Assembly: GCA_039033415.1 (NCBI GenBank)
Contig: JBCCCR010000026.1
Coordinates: forward strand, 44,071-108,070
Length of the DNA stretch: 64,000 nt
DNA from: Pseudomonadota bacterium
GTDB lineage: Bacteria; Pseudomonadota; Gammaproteobacteria; Xanthomonadales; SZUA-38
Direction of reading: 5' to 3'
In this document: one piece after another, positions 1 through 8,165 of the stretch
Position numbering within the stretch: position 1 is the first letter of the stretch
Layout: each line of letters opens with the position of its first letter
Notes under the pieces: model-generated
Told to the model about the DNA's origin: nothing
The model's database searches: none
What the model saw: only the letters and a program-made list of their open reading frames with translations
Translations under genes and position numbers: made by a program

Positions 1-1
1 C

Positions 2-91
2 CTGAGGGCCGTCGCGCAACTGTCGCTGATCACCACCGACAGCGTGAACCGGGCGGCCCGCGGCGGAGCCGACAGGGGGGATAAGGAATGA
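2..91 (+). CDS. 3' end of an unidentified upstream gene (partial)
   Basis: Reading frame 2 is open from the window edge to a TGA at 89-91 and gives 29 residues ending in GADRGDKE. The stop overlaps the ATG of the next gene as ATGA, the usual sign of translational coupling. The neighbour is a two-partner-secretion transporter, so the missing gene could be its exported TpsA partner, but too little is visible to say. Frame 1 is also open until 84, so the frame choice rests mainly on the stop-start overlap. Confidence 0.4.
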   Translation: MRAVAQLSLITTDSVNRAARGGADRGDKE

Positions 92-1803
92 AACAGACAA
101 CAATCGGTCGTTGGGTTTTGCTGGCAGCGCTGCCGGGGCTGTTGCTGCCGCTGCCCTCAGCGCTCGCCCAAAGTGACGACGTGGAGCGCGGCCTTCAGCG
201 TCGTCCCGGGCTGGAGAACGAGCGCCCCGAGCTGCCGGAATTCGACGAGCGCGAGGACGTGCCGCTGGATCTGCCGGCAATCGAATCGCTGGCGATCCCC
301 AAAGACACGCTCTCGGGCGCCCCGCTGGTTTATCTCCAGAAGGTGCAGCTCACGGACGCCACGGAGTTGACCGCCACCGACGTGGGCGAGGTGAGCGCCG
401 CCTACCTGGACCGAAACGTCAGCGCCGAGGAGCTGCAGCAGCTGAGGGCGGAGCTGACTCAGCTCTATGTCGACCGGGGCTACATCACGTCCGGCGTGCT
501 GCTGCCCGATCAGCGGATCAGTGACGGCACGGTCCGCTATCAGGCGGTTGAGGGTCGGCTCGAGGCGCTGGAGGTCTCCACCAGCGGACGACTCCGCCCC
601 TCTTACGTGGAGTCACGGCTTCAGGGTGGGGGCGACGAGCCGTTGAACGTGGTGGATCTGCGTGAGCAGCTCCGCATCCTGCACGCTGATCCGTTGATCG
701 AACGGGTCGATAGCCGGCTGCTGCCGACGCAGCAGCGGGGTTCAGCCAGGCTGGTGGTCGACGTCGAGGAGGCCCGCCCGTACAGCCTGTTTTTGACGGC
801 CCACAACAATCGGGCCCCGAGCGTCGGCAGCGAATGGGTGGAGCTCGGTTTTGTCCATCGCAACCTGCTCGGTTTTGGCGATCGCGCAGAGCTGCGGTAC
901 GGGACCGGTGACGGCCTGGATGACTACCAGCTGGGCTACGCGGTGCCGGTCACCCGAAGCGGGATCACGGTGGGCGTCAGCTACGCGCAGAGCGACGCAC
1001 AAATTGTCGAAGAACCGTTCAGCCGCATCGATATCCGCAGCGACAGCGAGGAGTGGGCCCTGGACGTGGTTGTCCCCTGGAAACGCTTCGGTGCCCGTCG
1101 TTTGACCTTTATCGCCGGTGTAGATCATCGGGAAAGCAATACAAGCCTGCTGGGCATTCCGTTTTCCTTTTCTCCGGGCGTGAACAACGGTCGGGCTGAG
1201 GTTACCGCCGCGCGGCTGACCGCGGACTGGACCGACCGACGCGCCAACCAGGTTTTTGCGCTGCGGGGACGAATTAGCGTAGGGCTCGATGCCCTCGACT
1301 CGACGATCAACGACGGCAATCTGCCCGACAGCGAGTTTGTGACCTTCCTCGGTCAGGCCCAGTGGTCACGCCGTTTCGGTGAAAACGACAACCAGCTGAT
1401 TTTGCGCGGCGATTTGCAGAAAACCTTCGACGGCCTGCTGCCGCTGGAGAAGCTGTCGATCGGCGGGCGTACGAGCGTGCGCGGCTATCGTCAGAATCTG
1501 ATGGTGCGCGACAACGGCTGGGTTGCCTCAGCGGAGTTTCGCATGCCGGCGTTCCGTGACAGCAACGGCCGCAGCAAATTCCAGTGGTCGGTCTTTGCTG
1601 ACATCGGGCGCGGGTGGAACGAGGATTTCGATACGCCGGAGCCTAAGTCGATCGCCAGCGTCGGGGCCGGATTCTTGTGGGATCCACTGCCCGGCCTGCA
1701 CACCGAGCTCTACCTCGCCCACGGCTTTGAAGACATCGAGTTCAGCGACAGCGATCCGCAGGACGACGGGATCCACCTCCTGGTTCGTTACGACATCTTC
1801 TAA
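88..1803 (+). CDS. ShlB/FhaC/HecB-type two-partner secretion transporter (TpsB)
   Basis: Outer-membrane beta-barrel of the Omp85/TpsB superfamily, which exports a large TpsA partner from periplasm to surface. The 571-residue product is a normal size for the family. A signal peptide covers residues 1-28 (ending in ALAQ). Two POTRA-like repeats follow at about 79-152 and 154-228, then a barrel of about 340 residues. The barrel carries the lid-loop motif VRGY in GGRTSVRGYRQN near residue 465 and a conserved FADIGRGW strand motif near the C-terminus. The stop overlaps the next ATG by one base (TAATG), so it is probably cotranscribed with the cyclase. No TpsA is visible in the window; it may lie just upstream. 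The family call is firm; the substrate is unknown. Confidence 0.9.
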   Translation: MKQTTIGRWVLLAALPGLLLPLPSALAQSDDVERGLQRRPGLENERPELPEFDEREDVPLDLPAIESLAIPKDTLSGAPLVYLQKVQLTDATELTATDVGEVSAAYLDRNVSAEELQQLRAELTQLYVDRGYITSGVLLPDQRISDGTVRYQAVEGRLEALEVSTSGRLRPSYVESRLQGGGDEPLNVVDLREQLRILHADPLIERVDSRLLPTQQRGSARLVVDVEEARPYSLFLTAHNNRAPSVGSEWVELGFVHRNLLGFGDRAELRYGTGDGLDDYQLGYAVPVTRSGITVGVSYAQSDAQIVEEPFSRIDIRSDSEEWALDVVVPWKRFGARRLTFIAGVDHRESNTSLLGIPFSFSPGVNNGRAEVTAARLTADWTDRRANQVFALRGRISVGLDALDSTINDGNLPDSEFVTFLGQAQWSRRFGENDNQLILRGDLQKTFDGLLPLEKLSIGGRTSVRGYRQNLMVRDNGWVASAEFRMPAFRDSNGRSKFQWSVFADIGRGWNEDFDTPEPKSIASVGAGFLWDPLPGLHTELYLAHGFEDIEFSDSDPQDDGIHLLVRYDIF

Positions 1804-3614
1804 TGAGCTGGCTTGGGCGCAGCCTGCTGGTGCTGGCCGTCAGCGCGTTTGGGGCGCTGGTGTCGGTGACCCCCTTTGTGAAGCGCCTCGAGCTTCAGGT
1901 TTTTGATATCCAGCAGCGATTCGTGCGCCAGTACGTGCCGCAGCCTGGCGCCAGCCCCGAGGTGGCGCTGATCGGCATTGACGAGGGCACGGTACAGGCC
2001 ATCGACGCCCCCATGGCCCTCTGGCACCAGCAGCTGGCGCAGGTCATTACCGCCATGGCGTCGGCCAAGGCCGCGGTCCTGGGCTTTGACCTTGTCCTGC
2101 CGGAACGCAGTTTTGACGAGTTTCTTGGCCGGGCCAACGATCAGCCGCTGATGCAGGCCATCCTCGGCGCCCGCCGCGCCGGCGTGCCGGTGGTGTTTGG
2201 CCGAACGCTGAGCGCCAGCGGCCGGCTATATGACGTCCTGCCGAAATTTAAGGCGGTTCTGGGCAAAGACGGTTTCGGCATGGTACTGCAGGTGCAGGAG
2301 ATGGACGCGGTGGTGCGGCGCTACTACGACGACCGCTACGAAGATGCGCTTGAGCTGCGCACGCTCGTCGGGCAGATGGCCCGCCAGACCGACGTCACGG
2401 TGCGCAACGGCTGGATCGACTACGCGGTCGGCGACCCGATCGGCTACGTCCCGATGTCTCAGGTGATCCAGTGGCAGGCAGCGGGAGACGTCGACGCTCT
2501 GCAACAGGCGTTTGAAGGCAAAGCGGTGTTTGTCGGCGGCGTCCTGCCGTTTGAAGATCGCCACACCCAGCCACTGGTCCTGGCGGACTGGGAAGCCAAC
2601 CGTTACGCCCCCGGTGTGCTCATCCACATGCAGGCCTACCGGTCGCTGGCAAGCGACCGGATTCTCAGCGGGGTGGGCGGTGTTTGGTACGCCAGTTCGC
2701 TTCTCGTGATGGCCCTGCTGGTGCTGCTACGCGACCGGCCGCTGACGGCGCTGATTGTGCTCGGGGTTGCCGTGCTTGCGGCGGCGGCGGGGTCGACGGT
2801 TGCCTATCTGGAGGGCTGGCGCCTTAGCGCGGTGCCGATGGTGGTCACCGCTCTTGCAGCCTGGCTGGCAGGGGCGGTCCGAGACGCCTGGTCAAACCTG
2901 CGGGACAAGCAGCGGATGCGTTCGGCGTTCGGTGGTTACGTCAGTCCACAGATTCTGAATGAAATCCTGGAGGGCAACCTGTCGCCGGAGTTAGGCGGCG
3001 AGAGCCGGGAAATTTGCCTGTTATTCTGCGATTTGATTGGCTTTACGACCCTCAGCGAAACCAATGACGCGGAATATGTTCTAACCCTGTTGAATCGGTA
3101 CTTTGATCGCGTTACACCCGCCATTCACACCTTTGATGGTACGCTCGATAAGTACATGGGAGATGGGATCATGGCGTTCTTCGGCGCGCCAAAACCCCAC
3201 AAAAACGCGGCCCAGGCGGGCTTCGATGCGGCGCGGATGATGCTGAACGAGCTGGACAAGTTCAACGTCGAGCTCGCCGCAGAGGGGATTCCGCCGATCC
3301 AGGCCGGAATCGGGCTGGGTCTGGGAAAGGCGATTGTCGGCCACGTCGGCGCCCAGTCTCGCTTCGAATATTCGGCGATCGGCGACGCGGTGAACGTGTC
3401 GGCGCGTATCGAGGGCCTGACGCGGCACCTGAACTGCCGCATTGCGCTGAGCGAGAACGTCGCCAATCAGCTAAGGGTCGAGGACCAGCAGGAGCTGGAG
3501 CCTTTCGGGCCACAGCAGATCAAAGGCCACTCGGCGATCAAGGTTTTCGGCTGGGGAGAGCTCCGGCCAGGGAAGGAGGCAGCTGAGGCTGTCAGGAGCG
3601 AGGTAGCATCATGA
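1803..3614 (+). CDS. CHASE2-domain class III adenylate cyclase
   Basis: Membrane-bound cyclase that should make cAMP in response to a periplasmic signal. Residues 1-20 are an N-terminal membrane anchor, about 30-290 a CHASE2 sensor, then three closely spaced membrane helices (about 295-375), and the catalytic domain from about 400 to 570. Catalytic residues are intact: metal-binding Asp in FCDLIGFT (about 409) and in YMGDG (about 453), the purine-binding Lys in LDKYMGD, and the Asp, Asn and Arg of IGDAVNVSARIE (about 526-537). The Lys/Asp pair favours ATP over GTP. It overlaps the TpsB gene by 1 base and the FecR-like gene by 4 bases, so the three look like one operon. A linked cAMP output is plausible given a CRP-like site at 45670, but that link is inference. 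Confidence 0.9.
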   Translation: MSWLGRSLLVLAVSAFGALVSVTPFVKRLELQVFDIQQRFVRQYVPQPGASPEVALIGIDEGTVQAIDAPMALWHQQLAQVITAMASAKAAVLGFDLVLPERSFDEFLGRANDQPLMQAILGARRAGVPVVFGRTLSASGRLYDVLPKFKAVLGKDGFGMVLQVQEMDAVVRRYYDDRYEDALELRTLVGQMARQTDVTVRNGWIDYAVGDPIGYVPMSQVIQWQAAGDVDALQQAFEGKAVFVGGVLPFEDRHTQPLVLADWEANRYAPGVLIHMQAYRSLASDRILSGVGGVWYASSLLVMALLVLLRDRPLTALIVLGVAVLAAAAGSTVAYLEGWRLSAVPMVVTALAAWLAGAVRDAWSNLRDKQRMRSAFGGYVSPQILNEILEGNLSPELGGESREICLLFCDLIGFTTLSETNDAEYVLTLLNRYFDRVTPAIHTFDGTLDKYMGDGIMAFFGAPKPHKNAAQAGFDAARMMLNELDKFNVELAAEGIPPIQAGIGLGLGKAIVGHVGAQSRFEYSAIGDAVNVSARIEGLTRHLNCRIALSENVANQLRVEDQQELEPFGPQQIKGHSAIKVFGWGELRPGKEAAEAVRSEVAS

Positions 3615-4438
3615 AGAAGATGTTTGCAGGGATGATTTTGTGGGGCGTGGCGCTGACGGTATCGGCGGATCCGGTGGCCATTGTCACCGATGCGCTCGGT
3701 GACCACAGCCTCAACGGCGAAGCGCTGGAGATCCTGTCTGAGGTCAGCACCGGTGATCAGATCATGGTTGCCGACGCCGGCAGCATCAGTCTCGTTTACT
3801 ACCAGGATGGCGCGGAGTTCGTGTACATGGGCCCGGCAGCCTTTGAGGTTGGGGAGAACGCACCCAAAACACTCTCCGGCAACGATCCCAGCAATGGGTC
3901 AGCCGTGCCGGAGGGTGAAGGCTCGATCTCAACCGTGGGTCTGGCTCAGGCCGCCATGGTGATGCGTGCCGGCGGGTCTGAAAAACGCCTGGATCAGGTG
4001 TTTCCCGTCGACACCGTGCTGCTCGGCAGCCCGGACACGTTTCGTTGGCGCGAACTCGCTGAAGGGGTGGGGTACACCTTTGAGCTGACCGACGGTGAGG
4101 GGCGCAGCCTGCTTGAGACCACGGTCACGGGCAACGAGCTTAAGGTGCCGAGCCACATTACGCTCGCCGCGGGGGATTACTATTCCTGGTCGCTCGAAAG
4201 CCGCCTGCCCGATGGCAAAAAGTTCTCCAGCTACGCGGGCTTCAGCATCGCTGACGATGCGCTGATCAGCCGGGTAGAGAGCTTCAGGCCCGCCGACGAG
4301 GCCAACGTCTCCCGGATTATCGTGTTTGCGCTGTGGCTGGAGCAGAACGAGCTCGTGGAAGAGGCGAGACGCTACTGGCAGATGGCCAGCCGCCAGCGGC
4401 CCGAAGACCTCGCTCTGCGCCAGCGCGCCGGTGGCTGA
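3611..4438 (+). CDS. FecR-like periplasmic protein
   Basis: A 275-residue exported protein starting at an ATG inside the last codons of the cyclase gene (ATGA overlap). Residues 1-19 form a signal peptide (MKKMFAGMILWGVALTVSA). Residues about 25-75 resemble the FecR domain seen in cell-surface signalling proteins and in proteins next to CHASE2 cyclases: a 'set by state' beta fold with GDQIMVADAGSISLVY. The middle segment (about 130-215) is beta-rich and the last 40 residues are helical with a TPR-like ending. No transmembrane segment follows the signal peptide, so it is probably soluble in the periplasm and could feed the CHASE2 sensor. The exact role is not known. Confidence 0.7.
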   Translation: MKKMFAGMILWGVALTVSADPVAIVTDALGDHSLNGEALEILSEVSTGDQIMVADAGSISLVYYQDGAEFVYMGPAAFEVGENAPKTLSGNDPSNGSAVPEGEGSISTVGLAQAAMVMRAGGSEKRLDQVFPVDTVLLGSPDTFRWRELAEGVGYTFELTDGEGRSLLETTVTGNELKVPSHITLAAGDYYSWSLESRLPDGKKFSSYAGFSIADDALISRVESFRPADEANVSRIIVFALWLEQNELVEEARRYWQMASRQRPEDLALRQRAGG

Positions 4439-4483
4439 ATTTACGGGCAGCGCGCGTCTGGTTCGCTAGCGGCGAGACACAAA

Positions 4484-4517
4484 AAAACGCCGGTTGGGGT
4501 AGCCCAACCGGCGTTTT
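4484..4517. terminator. bidirectional rho-independent terminator
   Basis: A perfect 15-bp inverted repeat, AAAACGCCGGTTGGG (4484-4498) and CCCAACCGGCGTTTT (4503-4517), separated by GTAG. A-rich and T-rich flanks give a U-tract in both directions. It sits between the convergent FecR-like gene and the 31-residue gene on the minus strand, so it can end both transcripts. Confidence 0.92.
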
Positions 4518-4547
4518 GCGTTTTGTGGGGTTGACCCCGTCGATACC

Positions 4548-4643
4548 TTAGTTTTCGCGCTTGGTCACCAGCCAAACCAGCGACCCGTAGGCCAATACGC
4601 CGAGCGCGCAAACGCCGGTCATTACATACCCTTCAAAAAACAC
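4548..4643 (-). CDS. 31-residue single-pass membrane peptide
   Basis: On the minus strand a GTG at 4643 opens a 31-codon frame ending in TAA at 4548. The product begins MFFEGYVMTGVCALG, has one hydrophobic helix over residues about 7-26, and ends in the positively charged tail TKREN. The start is set by an unusually good ribosome-binding site, AAGGAAGGAG (4650-4659), six bases upstream. The same frame stays open upstream to 4784, but that part is polar, lacks a good ribosome-binding site and reads like non-coding DNA. The size resembles small subunits such as CydX or CcoM, but I cannot assign a partner. The shared terminator supports its being a real transcription unit. Confidence 0.6.
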   Translation of the reverse strand: MFFEGYVMTGVCALGVLAYGSLVWLVTKREN

Positions 4644-5088
4644 GTTGAACTCCTTCCTTCCCAACTGGCCGGTCGTCTCGCTCCGTGATTGACGGCCAGG
4701 CGGCCAGCATAACCGGCTTTCAGGCCCTTGCGGGCCGGTGTTAACGTTTGTTTGCCTGTCTGTAACGTTCTGTTTCAAAGACAATAATTACCCTAATGCA
4801 CCGCCGGCGCAGGGGCGTTTATCGGGAATTATTTGTCAACAATCTTTAAAGCTAGAGGGCGGCAGTAGTGCTCAAAACCCCAAGGCACTAGTCTGCTGGA
4901 AGGTCGCCGCGAGGTGACACGGAAACGCGATCACGGATGACTACGGGCGTTTGCGCGGCGTATGCCGCACCCGCGGTAACCGGCCTGGGTTCTGCCTCCC
5001 CCTCTACCCGGCCGGTTCCGCACCTGCATTTAGGGTAAAGTTGAGACGCGGGGGACAGAAGATAAGGTAGGGGTCAAGCTGCGCAGCC
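4644..5088. other. 445-bp intergenic region with structured leader
   Basis: Separates the small membrane-peptide gene (minus) from the EAL regulator (plus), so it should hold divergent promoters. I could not pick a convincing sigma-70 promoter. The half nearer the regulator contains two inverted repeats that can fold: TAGTGC/GCACTA at 4866-4871 and 4885-4890, extended by CAG/CTG, and an AACCGGCC-GGGT / ACCC-GGCCGGTT pair at 4978-4990 and 5006-5017 with one bulged T. It matches no riboswitch class that I can recognise. Confidence 0.5.
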
Positions 5089-6297
5089 ATGACTGACGCA
5101 TCCGCCAGAAAGCGCAAGGTACTGATTATTGACGACGATCCGGACGTACTGGAGTACGCCTCTGTTGTCTTTTCAGACTGTGGCTTTGATCTCATGATTC
5201 GCCGGCCCGGCGAAGACCTGGTCGCCAAGCTCAACCAGCTCCCCGATCTGATTGTGGTCGACCTCCTGATGCCCAGCGAAGACGGGATCCAGGTGCTTCA
5301 CAACATGGCCAAGGCAGACGTTAAATGCCCGGTGCTGGTGGTGAGCATGTGTAGCGAGGAGGTCTTGCGCTCGGCCCGAGCCGTGGCCCAGATGCTCAAC
5401 TTCGAGGTTCTGGGCTTTCTCCGCAAGCCGTTCTACAAAGAGGACGTGCTCCGCCTGACCAGTTCGCTGCGCCGGGAAGAGCAGGGCACCGCCGAGCTGC
5501 GGCGCCTGGTGAATTCGGGGCGGATCGTGAATCACTACCAGCCGGTCGTCGACGTCCAGCGCGGCCGGGTGATCCGGCTCGAAGCGCTGTCCCGCTTCCA
5601 CCACCCCAAGAGCGGCATCATTGCCCCGATGGAGTTTCTGCGCTGGTCTCGGCGGCTGCGCATCACCGCGGCGCTCGAGCGACGGTTGACCAAACAGGCC
5701 CTCGACGACGCTAAGCGGATTGAAGAAAAAGGTTTCCGGCTGCCGATGTCGGTCAACCTGAGCACCGAGACGCTGGAGCAGCCGGACTTTGCCGACCGCA
5801 TGGAAAAGCTCTGTCGGCAGCAGCGCTTTCTGCTCAGCCAGTTGACCATCGAGATCAGCGAAAACGATCTGCACCGCAACCTGATTCCCGTCCAGAGCAA
5901 CCTGACGCGTCTAGCGCTGCGCGGATGCTCGGTCTCGTTGGAGTATGGCGGCGAAGTGTTTTCCAAGATGCAGCTGGAAAACCTGCCCCTGGCCGAGGTC
6001 AAGCTGACCCCAAGCCTGGTGCGCGACTGCATCAAAGACGACTCCCGCCGAAATCTGCTGATTTCGGTCGTCAATCATGCGGACGTGCTGGACATTCCGG
6101 TCACCGCTATCGGCGTTGAGTCACCCGAGGAGCTGGGTCTGCTGCTGGATCTTGGTCTGACACGTTTTCAGGGGCATTTCTTCTGCGAAGACAAACAGTT
6201 TGAAGGCGCGCTTTACTACCTGCACCGTGCGCCAGAGCAGCTGGCGGAACTGGGGCTTGCGGGCCCGCCGTCACGCGCGTCGTCCATCCGTCCCTAA
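5089..6297 (+). CDS. response regulator with degenerate EAL domain
   Basis: A 402-residue protein with an N-terminal receiver domain (about 9-130; acidic DDD at 16-18, phospho-acceptor Asp in LIVVDLLMP near 57, Lys in LRKPF near 111) and a C-terminal EAL domain (about 142-385). The EAL signature is present as RLEALSRF, as are VNLS and the EISEND equivalent of EITE. The DDFG metal and catalytic loop is replaced by LEYGG, the KID motif by VKL, and the AEGVE glutamate by Ile (AIGVE). These losses suggest it no longer hydrolyses c-di-GMP and may act as a binding or protein-interaction module. ATG start at 5089. A monocistronic gene behind a long leader, convergent with the Hpt/kinase operon. Confidence 0.85.
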   Translation: MTDASARKRKVLIIDDDPDVLEYASVVFSDCGFDLMIRRPGEDLVAKLNQLPDLIVVDLLMPSEDGIQVLHNMAKADVKCPVLVVSMCSEEVLRSARAVAQMLNFEVLGFLRKPFYKEDVLRLTSSLRREEQGTAELRRLVNSGRIVNHYQPVVDVQRGRVIRLEALSRFHHPKSGIIAPMEFLRWSRRLRITAALERRLTKQALDDAKRIEEKGFRLPMSVNLSTETLEQPDFADRMEKLCRQQRFLLSQLTIEISENDLHRNLIPVQSNLTRLALRGCSVSLEYGGEVFSKMQLENLPLAEVKLTPSLVRDCIKDDSRRNLLISVVNHADVLDIPVTAIGVESPEELGLLLDLGLTRFQGHFFCEDKQFEGALYYLHRAPEQLAELGLAGPPSRASSIRP

Positions 6298-6349
6298 TCG
6301 TTTTTTTTTGGCTTGCGTCGCCGGTCGCGGCGGGAGGTCTCGCTGGCGT

Positions 6350-6667
6350 TCAGTCGTCAGCGGCAGGACTGGCGTTGGCTTGCAGCTCGCTCATCAGCTT
6401 GCTGACCGCCGCCTCTCGGTCGGCTTCACTCGCGTTTTCGTCGCGCAGCGTCTGTTCGGCATGCACCGCGTCCGACTGCAGCTCGGTCAGGCCGTGCAGC
6501 CCCGCTGATCCGGCGATTCGGTGCACCGCATCGATAAGATCCAGCTCCTGATGCGTCCGCTGTTCCCACAGCGTGGCCAGCTCCGTGTGCTTGCCGGTTA
6601 GCGAAGCCAGGTAGCGTTCGCGCTGTTTGGCCAGCAGCTCACGTGCGCGGTCAGAAAGCTCAGCCAT
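6350..6667 (-). CDS. stand-alone Hpt (histidine phosphotransfer) protein
   Basis: A 105-residue helical protein. The phosphorylatable His lies in HRIAGSAGLHG (about residue 54), the standard Hpt motif. I chose the ATG at 6667, inside the last codons of the hybrid kinase (8-base overlap); a longer frame to 6745 would overlap coding sequence and has no Hpt character. It is the last gene of the minus-strand set regulator-GTPase-kinase-Hpt, and would carry phosphate from the receiver of the hybrid kinase to a final regulator, perhaps the OmpR-type protein at the head of the same set. Confidence 0.85.
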   Translation of the reverse strand: MAELSDRARELLAKQRERYLASLTGKHTELATLWEQRTHQELDLIDAVHRIAGSAGLHGLTELQSDAVHAEQTLRDENASEADREAAVSKLMSELQANASPAADD

Positions 6668-8165
6668 TGACCGCCTTTTCCAGTTCTTTGCCCAGGATGT
6701 CCAGGTCGAACGGTTTGACCAGATAAGCGCTTGCGCCCGCGCCAAACGCGGCGTTGCGGTCCTCTTCAGCGTTGGACGCGCTCATCGCAATCACCGGAAT
6801 CTGGCTCGCGTGCAGGTCGTGAATCAGCTTCTCGCCGGAGATGTCGTTCAGGTGAAAATCGCTCAAGACAACGTCCGGTCGCGCGCTGGCCAGCTTGTCC
6901 AACGCCTGCTGACCGTTGATGGCCAGGGTCGGGGAGTAGCCCAGGTCGGCCAGGATCACGGCCAGAAACTCGCGAACGTCCATGTCGTCCTCGACGATCA
7001 GCACCCGGCGCTGGCCTTCGTGCGCGTCGCTGGGCGCGAGGTTTGCGGACAGCACTCCGGCGCCGCGAACTTCGAACGAGAAAGTGGACCCCTGGCCCAC
7101 GGTTGACTCGAGCTCGATGTCACCTCCGAGCACGTCCGCCAGGTGTTGGCTGATCGAAAGGCCGAGACCGAGACCCTTGGCGCGGGTCTTCTCGTCTTCC
7201 AGGCTCGAAAACGCCTGAAAGATCTGCTTGCGCTTGCCCTCCGGAATACCCGGGCCGGTGTCGATGACCGCCACCTTAAGGCGATCGTTGGCCTGGCTCC
7301 AGGTGACCTTGACCGAGCCGGACTCGGTGTAGCGCAAAGCGTTTGAGATGAGATTGACGATGATCTGCCGCAGCCTGACGGGATCGGTGCGAATCTCCTC
7401 GCAGGCGCAGCCCTGCTCGACAATTTCGAACGCCAGCTCCTTTTGCTGTGCCAGCGGTTCGAACATGAGATTCATCGACTCAAACAGACGCCGAAGATTG
7501 ACCTCTTCTTCGACGGGTTCGATCCGGTCGGAAACCACCCGGCCATGTTCGAGCAGGTTTTCGACGAGCGACAGCAGGTGCGTAGCGGAACGACGAATCC
7601 CCTGCAGGCGACGATCGTCGCGGCCGTAGTCTTTTTCCAGCAGGTCGCAGTAGCCGAGAACGGAGGTCACGGGCGTGCGAAATTCGTGCGACATGCCGGC
7701 GATGAAGCGGCTCTTAAGCTCGCTCGCCCGGGCTGCTTCCCGCTTCGCTTCCTCGAGCTCAACCTCCAGCTGCGAGGCGCGGTACTCAACGATATCGGTC
7801 TTTTCCGCCTGGCGTCTCAGATGCAGGTCCGCCATGTCAGAAGCGTTGGCGTCGGTCAGCAGAACATAGGCCTGCGCGTGCTGGGGCTGCGCCATGATCG
7901 AGACATGGATGGGTCGGTTGCCGTCAAACCACATCATCGGAAAGGTGACCGACTTGAAGCCGTCCAGACCCGCCAGAAACTTCATGGTTTGACGGATGTC
8001 CTGGCCCGCCTCCAGCGAGAAATCGTAGACGGCCGGGTCACCCGCCCAGTCGAGCACCCGGAACGCGGCGTCGGTGCGAACGAGCAGCGGCTCCGCCAGG
8101 TCGTTGAGTTCCAGCGAGGCGGGCAGGGAGCTGGAGATGGTGGACGGCTGGCCGGTCTCATCCAT
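6660..8165 (-). CDS. hybrid sensor histidine kinase with C-terminal receiver
   Basis: A 501-residue soluble kinase with no membrane segment. Residues about 20-110 form a PAS-like input domain, about 115-150 a coiled-coil linker, then HisKA with the phospho-acceptor His160 in GMSHEFRTP. The ATPase domain has N box (LISNALRYT), G1 (DTGPGIP) and G2 (GLGLGLSIS). A receiver follows from about 388, with EDD and the phospho-Asp in VVLSDFH. It overlaps the GTPase gene upstream by 8 bases and the Hpt gene downstream by 8, so all three are translationally coupled. Cytoplasmic input and an adjacent small GTPase suggest that nucleotide state, not an outside ligand, may be sensed; that is inference. Confidence 0.92.
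   Translation of the reverse strand: MDETGQPSTISSSLPASLELNDLAEPLLVRTDAAFRVLDWAGDPAVYDFSLEAGQDIRQTMKFLAGLDGFKSVTFPMMWFDGNRPIHVSIMAQPQHAQAYVLLTDANASDMADLHLRRQAEKTDIVEYRASQLEVELEEAKREAARASELKSRFIAGMSHEFRTPVTSVLGYCDLLEKDYGRDDRRLQGIRRSATHLLSLVENLLEHGRVVSDRIEPVEEEVNLRRLFESMNLMFEPLAQQKELAFEIVEQGCACEEIRTDPVRLRQIIVNLISNALRYTESGSVKVTWSQANDRLKVAVIDTGPGIPEGKRKQIFQAFSSLEDEKTRAKGLGLGLSISQHLADVLGGDIELESTVGQGSTFSFEVRGAGVLSANLAPSDAHEGQRRVLIVEDDMDVREFLAVILADLGYSPTLAINGQQALDKLASARPDVVLSDFHLNDISGEKLIHDLHASQIPVIAMSASNAEEDRNAAFGAGASAYLVKPFDLDILGKELEKAVNG

Noticed and set aside
4850..5088. GEMM-type c-di-GMP riboswitch before the EAL regulator
   Set aside because: Hairpins are present, but I cannot find the conserved GEMM core sequences; reported only as a structured leader.
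6298..6312. Run of nine T after the EAL regulator as an intrinsic terminator
   Set aside because: No stem-loop is found immediately upstream of the T-run.
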